Part shown: positions 23,879-33,197 of the stretch, one piece after another
Numbering within the stretch: the stretch's first letter is position 1
How the letters are laid out: each line of letters opens with the position of its first letter
Source of the DNA: Plesiocystis pacifica SIR-1
GTDB lineage: Bacteria > Myxococcota_A > Polyangia > Nannocystales > Nannocystaceae
Direction: 5' to 3'
NCBI RefSeq assembly: GCF_000170895.1
Contig: NZ_ABCS01000095.1
Coordinates: 1-36,112, forward strand
DNA: 36,112 nucleotides
Program-made: the position numbers and the translations under genes
Notes under the pieces: model-generated
Told to the model about the DNA's origin: nothing
Databases searched by the model: none
The model's input: only the letters and a program-made list of their open reading frames with translations

Positions 23879-24745
23879 ATGAAACGCCTGCTCATCGCGC
23901 TCTCGCTCATCGGAGGTCTGACCATCTCCGCTGGCGACGCTCGTGCGGCGCGGCCGGGCAACGACGGCATCCAGCTGGGACAATCGGGCAACCGCAACCT
24001 CTCGCCCGAGGCCAACGAGGTCGGCGTCGACGAGATGCTCGGGGGCGTGGTCGACATGGACCTCGAGTTCGTCGACCACACGGGCGAGAAGGTCCGCCTC
24101 GGCGACTACTTCGACGGTGAGCGCCCCGTGCTCATCACCCTCAACTACTACCGCTGCCCGACCCTGTGCAGCCTCCAGCTCAACGGCCTGACCCGCGCGC
24201 TGGAGAAGTTCGAGTGGACCCCCGGCGAGCAGTACCGGGTCGTCACCGTCAGCATCGACCCGCGCGAGACCACCGAGATCGCCGCGGGCAAGCGCGACAG
24301 CCACCTCGAGGCCCTCGGCCGCGGGGACGTCGACTGGAACTTCCTCACCGGCGACGCCTTGCAAGTCCGCATGCTCGCCGCGCAGCTCGGCGTGGGCTAC
24401 GCCTACGACGCCGAGCAAGATCAGTACGCGCACCCCGCCGTGCTGATGTTCGTTTCGCCCAAGGGCAAGATTGCCCGCTACGTCTACGGGCTCGAGTACA
24501 ACCCCGCCGACATCAAGTTCGCGTTGATGGAGGCCGCCGAAGGGCGGGTGGGGAGCACCGTGGACAAAATCATTCTCTCCTGCTTCCACTACGACGCGAC
24601 GTTGGGGAAGTACGGACCCTTCGCGATGGGGATCATGCGCCTTGGAGGCGTAGCCATGATCTTCATCGTCGGCATTCCACTGGTCTTCGTCTGGCGACGT
24701 GAACGTCGCGGACGCATTGCCATCGAGATGGAGGCACGAGCGTGA
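23879..24745 (+). CDS. Sco1/SenC-type copper chaperone (second copy, C-terminal anchor)
   Basis: A 288-residue protein with an N-terminal signal peptide (KRLLIALSLIGGLTISAGDA), a periplasmic thioredoxin-like Sco domain, and a C-terminal membrane segment (about residues 257-276) with a short basic tail. Copper ligands are CPTLC (Cys93, Cys97) and His185 in QYAHPAVLMF. It immediately precedes and overlaps (GTGA) the CuA-bearing subunit II, so metallation of that CuA site is the likely job. Its topology is opposite to that of the first Sco (13633), which has an N-terminal anchor. No Shine-Dalgarno sequence is obvious before the ATG. Confidence 0.94.
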   Translation: MKRLLIALSLIGGLTISAGDARAARPGNDGIQLGQSGNRNLSPEANEVGVDEMLGGVVDMDLEFVDHTGEKVRLGDYFDGERPVLITLNYYRCPTLCSLQLNGLTRALEKFEWTPGEQYRVVTVSIDPRETTEIAAGKRDSHLEALGRGDVDWNFLTGDALQVRMLAAQLGVGYAYDAEQDQYAHPAVLMFVSPKGKIARYVYGLEYNPADIKFALMEAAEGRVGSTVDKIILSCFHYDATLGKYGPFAMGIMRLGGVAMIFIVGIPLVFVWRRERRGRIAIEMEARA

Positions 24746-25761
24746 TCGCCTATTTCATTCCCCCCGAGAAGCTCGGGACACCCCCGATGTCGGACTCCCC
24801 CTGGGAGCTCCTGCCGACCGCGTCCAACCACGCGCAGTCCCTTGACGGGCTCTACATCTTGCTCACCGCGGTGACCGGCATCTCCTTCGTGCTGGTCATC
24901 GGGACGATGTTCTACTTCATGTGGAAGTACAAGATGAAGTCCGAGGACGACAAGACCTCGCCGTTGACCCACAACGGCAAGCTCGAGTTCGCCTGGAGCG
25001 CCATCCCGGCCATCTTCCTCATGGTGTTCTTCGTCTGGGGTGAGCTCGACTTCGTCAAGCTCAGCTCGCCGCCGGCGGACTCCATCGACATCCACGTCAC
25101 CGGTCAGAAGTGGTACTGGACCTTCGAGTACCCCGGGCGCCCCGTCGCGGCGACCACCGAGGTCGAGGACGGCGAGATTGCCCCGCTGCTGGTCGTGCCC
25201 AAGGGCCAGGCCGTGCGCCTGACGATGACCTCCAAGGACGTCATCCACTCCTTCTACATCCCGGCCTTCCGGGTCAAGAAGGACGTCGTCCCCGGGCGCT
25301 ACACCTACGTCTGGTTCGAGGCCACCGAGCTCGGTGACTTCCCCGTGTTCTGCACCGAGTACTGCGGCGACGAGCACTCCTCGATGCTCGCGGTCGTCCG
25401 AGTCGTCGAGCCCGAGGACTACAAGGCCGAGGTCGCGGCCGCGACCACCCTCGAGCAGGGCGAGGGCGAGAGCCTCGAGCAGTTCGGCGAGAAGGTCTAC
25501 AAGGCCTTCGCCTGCAACTCCTGCCACAACACCGACGCGACCCGGAAGGTCGGGCCCGGCTTCGGCGGCCTCTACGGCAAGTCCGAGAACCTGGCCGACG
25601 GCAGCAGCGTCGAGGCGGACGAGAACTACATCCGCGAGTCGATCATGGAGCCCAACGCCAAGATCGTCGCGGGCTACACCCCGCAGATGCCCTCCTTCGC
25701 GGGCCAAATCAACGACGAGCAGCTCAACGCGCTGATCGCCTACATCAAGTCGCTCAAGTAG
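24742..25761 (+). CDS. ctaC: caa3 cytochrome c oxidase subunit II with fused cytochrome c
   Basis: A 339-residue protein with two membrane segments (about 37-59 and 80-97), a periplasmic cupredoxin domain and a C-terminal cytochrome c. The CuA site is complete: His169 (DVIHSFYIP), Cys204, Cys208, His212 and Met215 within CTEYCGDEHSSM, with Glu206 also present. The aromatic patch GQKWYWTFEYPG is the electron entry region. The fused heme site is CNSCH (258-262) with likely axial Met316 in TPQMPSF, which defines a caa3-type enzyme. It takes electrons from ACIII or from the cytochrome c lipoprotein. GTG start overlaps the sco stop; the frame starts 14 bases before ctaD's ribosome site region ends. 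Confidence 0.96.
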   Translation: MIAYFIPPEKLGTPPMSDSPWELLPTASNHAQSLDGLYILLTAVTGISFVLVIGTMFYFMWKYKMKSEDDKTSPLTHNGKLEFAWSAIPAIFLMVFFVWGELDFVKLSSPPADSIDIHVTGQKWYWTFEYPGRPVAATTEVEDGEIAPLLVVPKGQAVRLTMTSKDVIHSFYIPAFRVKKDVVPGRYTYVWFEATELGDFPVFCTEYCGDEHSSMLAVVRVVEPEDYKAEVAAATTLEQGEGESLEQFGEKVYKAFACNSCHNTDATRKVGPGFGGLYGKSENLADGSSVEADENYIRESIMEPNAKIVAGYTPQMPSFAGQINDEQLNALIAYIKSLK

Positions 25762-25779
25762 CAGATTGGGAGATTGAGC

Positions 25780-27408
25780 ATGTCTGACGACAAGAACCAC
25801 GAGGCCGTCGAGCCTAGTTACCTGACGGCCAAGAAGGGCCTGATGTCTTGGCTGATCACCGTCGATCACAAGCGCATCGGGTTGATGTACCTGGCCGCGA
25901 CCATGTTCTTCTTCTTGGTCGCCGGCCTCCTGGCCATCGCGCTGCGCACCGAGCTGTTCACCGGGCAGCAGGACTTCATGTCCGCCCAGACCTACAACAA
26001 GGTCTTCACGCTGCACGGCGCCATCATGGTGTTCCTGTTCATCATCCCCTCGGTCCCGGCGGCCATGGGGAACTTCGTCCTGCCCCTGATGCTGGGCGCC
26101 AAGGACGTGGCCTTCCCGAAGCTCAACCTGCTGAGCTTCTACATCTACTGCATCGCGGCGATCATGCTGGTCATGACCCTGCTGCTGGGGTCCCTGGACA
26201 CGGGCTGGACCTTCTATACGCCCTACTCCAAGTCGACCGGATCCGCGGTGATCATGGCGACGATGGGGGCCTTTGTAGCGGGCTTCTCATCGATTTTGAC
26301 GGGCCTGAACTTCGTGGTCACCGTCCACAAGATGCGCGCCCCGGGCATGACCTGGAACCGCATGCCGCTGATGATCTGGGCCCTCTACGCCACGGCGCTG
26401 ATCCAGATCATGGCCACGCCGGTCCTGGCCATCACCTTGTTCCTGCTCATCATCGAGCGGACCCTCAACATCGGCATCTTCGACCCGGCCATGGGCGGCG
26501 ACCCGGTGCTGTACCAGCACTTCTTTTGGTTCTACAGCCACCCCGCCGTCTACATCATGATCTTGCCGGGCTTCGGCATCATCTCGGAGATCATCACCGT
26601 CCACAGCCGCAAGCACATCTTCGGCTACCGGGCGATTGCGATGTCCTCCGTGGCCATCGCGGTCATCTCCTTCATCGTGTGGGGCCACCACATGTTCGTG
26701 TCGGGCCAGTCCGAGCTCGCCGGCGTGGTGTTCTCCTTCCTGACCTTCGCGGTCGCGGTGCCCACGGCCATCAAGGTGTTCTCGTGGGTGGCGACGCTCT
26801 ACGGGGGCTCGATCCGCTACACCACGCCGATGTGGTACGGCCTCGTGTTCCTGTGGACCTTCACCATCGGCGGGCTGACGGGCGTCTACCTCGGCACCCT
26901 GTCCGTGGACGTCCACCTCCACGAGACCTACTTCGTGGTCGCGCACTTCCACTACGTCATGGTCGGCGGCACCGTCGTCGCCTTCCTCGGCGGCCTCTAC
27001 CACTGGTGGCCGAAGTTCTTCGGCCGGATGTACAACGAGACCGCCGGCAAGATCTCGGCGCTGCTGGTGTTCATCGGCTTCAACATGACCTTCCTGACCC
27101 AGTTCTTCTTGGGTCACCAGGGCATGCCCCGCCGCTACTACGCCTACCTGCCCGAGTACGAGGTCATGCACCAGGTCTCGACCATCGGCTCGTGGATCCT
27201 GGCCCTGGGCCTGTTCACGGTGCTCGGCACCCTGGTCATGGCGCTCAAGAACGGCGAGCGCGCCCCCGCGAACCCGTGGAAGGCCGTGAGCCTCGAGTGG
27301 CAGACCGCCAGCCCGCCCATCGAGCACAACTTCCACATGACCCCCCGCGTCACCGGCAGTCCCTACGACTTCCCGGAGATCGACAAGTCGGCCGGGGCTC
27401 ACCACTGA
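25780..27408 (+). CDS. ctaD: caa3 cytochrome c oxidase subunit I (A2-type heme-copper oxidase)
   Basis: A 542-residue, twelve-span catalytic subunit. Heme a ligands are His79 (TLHGAIM) and His391; the heme a3 ligand is His389 (VAHFHYV). CuB ligands are His254, His303 and His304 (GHHMF), with cross-link Tyr258. The helix VI motif is YSHPAVY (252-258): the D-channel Glu found in A1 enzymes is absent and replaced by the Tyr-Ser pair of A2-type oxidases. K-channel Lys332 (TAIKVFSW) and D-channel entry Asp109 (GAKDVAFP) are present. It reduces oxygen to water and pumps protons. ATG at 25780 was chosen because tgggaga lies six bases upstream; a TTG at 25774 is the alternative. Confidence 0.97.
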   Translation: MSDDKNHEAVEPSYLTAKKGLMSWLITVDHKRIGLMYLAATMFFFLVAGLLAIALRTELFTGQQDFMSAQTYNKVFTLHGAIMVFLFIIPSVPAAMGNFVLPLMLGAKDVAFPKLNLLSFYIYCIAAIMLVMTLLLGSLDTGWTFYTPYSKSTGSAVIMATMGAFVAGFSSILTGLNFVVTVHKMRAPGMTWNRMPLMIWALYATALIQIMATPVLAITLFLLIIERTLNIGIFDPAMGGDPVLYQHFFWFYSHPAVYIMILPGFGIISEIITVHSRKHIFGYRAIAMSSVAIAVISFIVWGHHMFVSGQSELAGVVFSFLTFAVAVPTAIKVFSWVATLYGGSIRYTTPMWYGLVFLWTFTIGGLTGVYLGTLSVDVHLHETYFVVAHFHYVMVGGTVVAFLGGLYHWWPKFFGRMYNETAGKISALLVFIGFNMTFLTQFFLGHQGMPRRYYAYLPEYEVMHQVSTIGSWILALGLFTVLGTLVMALKNGERAPANPWKAVSLEWQTASPPIEHNFHMTPRVTGSPYDFPEIDKSAGAHH

Positions 27409-27435
27409 CCCCACCTGCGCACTGGAGGACGATCC

Positions 27436-28107
<672 letters not shown>

Positions 28108-28120
28108 GGAGGCCCTAGCC

Positions 28121-28891
28121 ATGTCCGATCCCAAGGTTTTCCTGAACGGTAAGCCCGTCGAGCATCCCCACGAGGACCACCACCACGTCACGCCCGTCTG
28201 GCAGTTCACGGCGGTGTTCATCGCCCTGCTGTTCCTGACGATCCTGACCTACGCGGTGTCCTTCGCGGGCCTCGGCCCCGCCAGCCTCCCCGTCGCGATG
28301 GCCGTCGCCATCTGCAAGGGCAGCCTGGTGGTGCTCTTCTTCATGCACCTCGCCTACGAAGACCGCTTCTACGCCTTCGTGTTCGTGGTCTCGCTGATCT
28401 TCATCGCCATCTTCTTCACGTTCACGCTGTTCGACATGAGCACCACGGACGAGCTCAACGAAGAGGCCGGCATCGAGTTCCAGCGCCACGTCATGGACCA
28501 GGCGGAGGCCCTCGAGAACCCGCCCGAGCCGCCGCCGCCGAAGGCCACGGTGGGGCTGAGGCCAAGGCCGAGGGTGAGGCCAAGGCCGAGGGTGAGCACG
28601 GCGGCGGGCACTGAGCCCCAAGCTCCGCTGCACCCACGCCAGAGAGGGCTCGGTCGTCGACCGGGCCCTTTCTTCTTTGGTTTGCACTTTGCGTCAGGGT
28701 TGGCGGCGCTTGGCGGTGGGGGTCAGCGTTGGCTGCGCCCGACAAGCTCACTCAAAGCCGCGCGCGAGGGCGGTTACGTGGCCCAGAACGCGGTAGGTCA
28801 CCGATGTGGTGGGTGCACCGGTCACGGGGCTATGGCAATCTACGCTCGAAGTGGTGTGTTTGCGCCCCACATCGGCGTTTTGCGTCGTTGA
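28121..28891 (+). CDS. ctaF: caa3 cytochrome c oxidase subunit IV, with frame-shifted tail
   Basis: The first ~130 residues are a typical bacterial subunit IV (COX4_pro type): a His-rich N-terminus (EHPHEDHHHVTPVW) and three membrane segments, including AICKGSLVVLFFMHLAYEDR. Ribosome site gaggagg precedes the ATG. After a run of CCG codons near 28530 the frame as given runs on to 28891 as Arg/Gly-rich, unprotein-like sequence and passes straight through a strong terminator at 28645-28678. In the neighbouring frame the tail reads AEGHGG, then two EAKAEG repeats, then EHGGGH and a stop at 28612-28614. I infer that the real product is about 165 residues ending at 28614, and that one base is gained or lost in the CCG run (read error, mutation or, less likely, programmed shift). 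Confidence 0.85.
   Translation: MSDPKVFLNGKPVEHPHEDHHHVTPVWQFTAVFIALLFLTILTYAVSFAGLGPASLPVAMAVAICKGSLVVLFFMHLAYEDRFYAFVFVVSLIFIAIFFTFTLFDMSTTDELNEEAGIEFQRHVMDQAEALENPPEPPPPKATVGLRPRPRVRPRPRVSTAAGTEPQAPLHPRQRGLGRRPGPFFFGLHFASGLAALGGGGQRWLRPTSSLKAAREGGYVAQNAVGHRCGGCTGHGAMAIYARSGVFAPHIGVLRR
28532..28614 (+). other. Probable true C-terminal tail of subunit IV, out of frame
   Basis: Read one frame away from the upstream coding sequence, this stretch encodes an Ala/Glu/Lys/Gly/His-rich tail ending HGGGH-stop, 30 bases before the terminator. It matches the composition of other tails in the operon (ActE and the protein at 23223) far better than the in-frame Arg-rich reading. Confidence 0.6.
28558..28593 (+). 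repeat. 18-base perfect tandem repeat in the subunit IV tail
   Basis: Two adjacent identical copies of gaggccaaggccgagggt (28558-28575 and 28576-28593). In the inferred true frame each encodes Glu-Ala-Lys-Ala-Glu-Gly. Slippage here changes length by six residues without changing frame. Confidence 0.8.
28645..28678 (+). terminator. Rho-independent terminator of the act-caa3 operon
   Basis: An 11-base stem (agggctcggtc / gaccgggccct, one G-U wobble) with the three-base loop gtc is followed directly by ttcttcttt. It lies 30 bases after the inferred ctaF stop at 28614 and inside the in-frame extension of that gene, which argues that the extension is not real. Confidence 0.85.
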
Positions 28892-28924
28892 GCCGGTTTC
28901 GCGCCCCCGAAAGGGTGTGCGCCG
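28679..28924 (+). other. Gap between the oxidase terminator and moaA
   Basis: No convincing gene is seen here once the ctaF overrun is discounted. It should contain the promoter for moaA and the ccm genes, but I could not find a well-spaced -35/-10 pair. A small palindrome (ggtgcacc) and an aaagggtg ribosome-site-like sequence just before moaA are the only marks. It does not match the molybdenum-cofactor riboswitch as far as I can tell by eye. Confidence 0.4.
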
Positions 28925-30034
28925 ATGAAGCTGGTCCAGCTGCGCCGCTCGAAGGTCGAGCTCGGCTCGGGTGGGGTCGAGGGCGAGGGCGGGTCCGTCG
29001 AGCCTGGCTGGGCGGATCTGAGCGACCGGCAGCAGCGACGCGTCCGCTACCTGCGGATGAGCCTGACGGACCGCTGCTCCATGCGCTGCACCTACTGCAT
29101 GCCGCCCGAGGGCATCGAGCACGTCGCCCGCAGCGAGGTGCTCAGCCTCGAGGAGGTCGCCCTCGTCGCCGAGGCCTTCGCCCGCTGGGGGGTCGAGCGC
29201 GTGCGCCTGACTGGGGGCGAGCCGACCTTGCGTCGGGGCCTGGCCGCGCTGGTCGAGCGCCTCGCCCAGACCCCCGTCGGGGCGCAGGGGGAGGGCGCGA
29301 CCCTCGAGGTAGCGATGACCACCAACGGCGAGCGCCTCGTCGAGCTCGCCGAGCCCCTGAAGGCCGCGGGCCTGGGCAGCCTGACCGTCAGCGTGGACAG
29401 CCTCGACCCCGAGCGCTTCGCCGCGATCACCCGCCGCGACCGCCTGGCCAAGGTCCGCGAGGGCATCGCGGCCGCGAGCGCGGCGGGCTTTCGCCTCAAG
29501 CTCAACACCGTCGCGCTCCAGGGCTTCAACCACGACGAGCTCGCCGAGCTGTGTCGCTTTGCCTGGGGCCACGACGCCACGCCGCGCTTCATCGAGCTCA
29601 TGCCCATGGCCGGGGGGCGGCTGTTCGTCCCCGGCGAGCTCATGCCCGCCGCGGCGATCCGCGAGACCCTGATCCAGGGGCTGGGCGCCGGGGCACTCGA
29701 GGCCGAGGGCCGACCCGCGGGCCCGGTCGGCCCGGCCCGCTACTGGCGCGTGCGCGGCGGAGCCCACGACGGCCGCCGCTTCGGGATCATCTCCGCGATG
29801 ACCGAGAACTTCTGCGATACCTGCAATCGACTGCGGGTATCGGCCACGGGTCAGCTTCACGCCTGCCTCGCGCGCGATGACGCAGGGGACCTCCGAGCGG
29901 CCCTACGCAGCGGAATTCCGGGTCGGCTCGCCGCCGTCGTCGCCGCGGCGCTGGGGCAAAAGCGAGACACCCACGGCTTCGAGATTGACGGCTCAGGCGG
30001 GCCACAAAAAGCGATGATCAGCATCGGCGGCTAA
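28925..30034 (+). CDS. moaA: GTP 3',8-cyclase, molybdenum cofactor biosynthesis
   Basis: A 369-residue radical SAM enzyme that converts GTP to 3',8-cyclo-GTP, the first step of molybdopterin synthesis. The SAM-binding cluster motif is CSMRCTYC (Cys51, Cys55, Cys58), preceded by the conserved YLRMSLTDR. LTGGEPTLR and MTTNGERL follow. The C-terminal cluster motif is FCDTCNRLRVSATGQLHAC, which binds GTP. The protein ends in ISIGG, and the terminal Gly-Gly tail is known to be needed for MoaA activity. It is about 40 residues longer than usual, mostly an N-terminal extension before the SAM motif. No other mo genes are in the window. It lies between the oxidase and ccm units. Confidence 0.95.
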   Translation: MKLVQLRRSKVELGSGGVEGEGGSVEPGWADLSDRQQRRVRYLRMSLTDRCSMRCTYCMPPEGIEHVARSEVLSLEEVALVAEAFARWGVERVRLTGGEPTLRRGLAALVERLAQTPVGAQGEGATLEVAMTTNGERLVELAEPLKAAGLGSLTVSVDSLDPERFAAITRRDRLAKVREGIAAASAAGFRLKLNTVALQGFNHDELAELCRFAWGHDATPRFIELMPMAGGRLFVPGELMPAAAIRETLIQGLGAGALEAEGRPAGPVGPARYWRVRGGAHDGRRFGIISAMTENFCDTCNRLRVSATGQLHACLARDDAGDLRAALRSGIPGRLAAVVAAALGQKRDTHGFEIDGSGGPQKAMISIGG

Positions 30035-30060
30035 GCTGCCCGAGAAGGACGAGACACGTC

Positions 30061-30471
30061 ATGGCACTCAACACTGCAACCCAATTCGCCATCGGTGGCG
30101 TGGTCCTCGCGGCCGTCGCCTTCCTCGTGTTCTCTTCCCCCGACGAGGGCGTGCTCGAGTACGTCTACGTCGACAAGGTCGTCGCCAGCCCCGACGACTA
30201 CGGCGAGCGCGAGTTCAAGGTCCACGGCAACGTCGTCGAGGACTCGCTGCGCCAGGACGAGGCCGGCGACTACCACTTCGTCATCGAGTACAAGGGCAAG
30301 CGCCTCAAGGTCGTCTACACGGACCTGCTCCCCGACACCTTCATGGAGGGCGGCGAGGTCGTGATGACGGGTCGCCTCAAAGACGGCGACACGCTGCACA
30401 GCAAAGAGATGACGGCCAAGTGCCCGTCGAAGTACGAAGAAGAGCCGGGCGCCCCAGCCAAGCAGAGCTGA
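30061..30471 (+). CDS. ccmE: Cytochrome c maturation heme chaperone CcmE, CxxxY variant
   Basis: A 136-residue protein with one N-terminal membrane anchor (about residues 9-24) and a periplasmic OB-fold (residues ~33-120, with VHGNVVEDSL and YTDLLPDTFMEGGEVVMTG). The heme-attachment site is AKCPSKYE: Cys121-x3-Tyr125 in place of the usual His-x3-Tyr. Family knowledge: the Cys variant occurs in archaea and sulphate reducers and binds heme through Cys in a Ccm pathway that lacks CcmH and CcmG ('System I*'). Here it would carry heme to CcmF for the many c hemes encoded upstream. Ribosome site aagga precedes the ATG, 26 bases after moaA. Confidence 0.93.
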   Translation: MALNTATQFAIGGVVLAAVAFLVFSSPDEGVLEYVYVDKVVASPDDYGEREFKVHGNVVEDSLRQDEAGDYHFVIEYKGKRLKVVYTDLLPDTFMEGGEVVMTGRLKDGDTLHSKEMTAKCPSKYEEEPGAPAKQS

Positions 30472-30505
30472 GCTCACCCCCCATCGCCTTCTCAGGAGCT
30501 CAGCC

Positions 30506-32549
<2,044 letters not shown>

Positions 32550-32557
<8 letters not shown>

Positions 32558-33197
32558 GGCGAGCCAGGGGAGTCCGGCCCCGCAGGGGCCGCGCGGGCAC
32601 AAGGCCAAGACCGACGACGACCTGCGCCTGGTCTCGACGGCCGCGTTCGCGGCCCTGAGCGTGGTCCTCGTCGGTCTGGTGCTCATGGGCCTGATGGCCT
32701 TCGTCGGGGTCGAGCTCGACGCGCCCACGCTGGCCCTGGCGCTGACCTGCGCGGTGATGATCTGGTCGCTGCGCGGGATGTGGAACATCGTCGTGGCCCT
32801 GACCCGGCCGCAGGCCGCGACCTTGGTCGTCGAGGCCGAGGCGGGGGCCGAGCACTCGACCCTCGCCGAGCTGCGCGAGGAGAAGCGCCGCGTGCTCCGA
32901 GCCATCAAGGAGCTGGAGTTCGACCACGACATGGGCAAGCTGTCCGACGAGGACTTCGAGGAGATCAGCGCGCGCTACAAGCTGCGGGCCATCGAGGTCA
33001 TGCGCCGCCTCGACCAGGACAAGGAGATCCACCCCTTGCTCGTCGCGCACCTGCAGGCGATCGAGAGCTGGGGCGGGCTGCTGGACGAAGACGGCGACCA
33101 GGGTGACGAGCCCGACGAGCCCGACGCGTCCGTGGATGAGGCGCCCGAGGACGCGTCGAGCGACGAGGTCGTCGTGCACGTCGGAGGGCCCCAATGA
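32550..33197 (+). CDS. CcmI-like cytochrome c biogenesis protein
   Basis: A 215-residue protein with two membrane segments (about residues 27-52 and 60-82) and a charged helical domain. That domain includes the stretch ELREEKRRVLRAIKELEFD followed by MGKLSDEDFEEISARYKLR, the signature of the N-terminal part of CcmI/CycH-type proteins. A short acidic tail closes it. The TPR region that binds apocytochrome in full CcmI is missing. There is no LRCxxC motif, so it is not CcmH. It overlaps ccmF at its start and the next gene at its end, supporting a role in heme ligation. The two-span topology resembles the membrane part of CcmI that contacts CcmF. Confidence 0.8.

Noticed and set aside
28679..28924. 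Molybdenum-cofactor riboswitch before moaA
   Set aside because: No recognisable conserved core or paired stems by eye; only a small palindrome is present.
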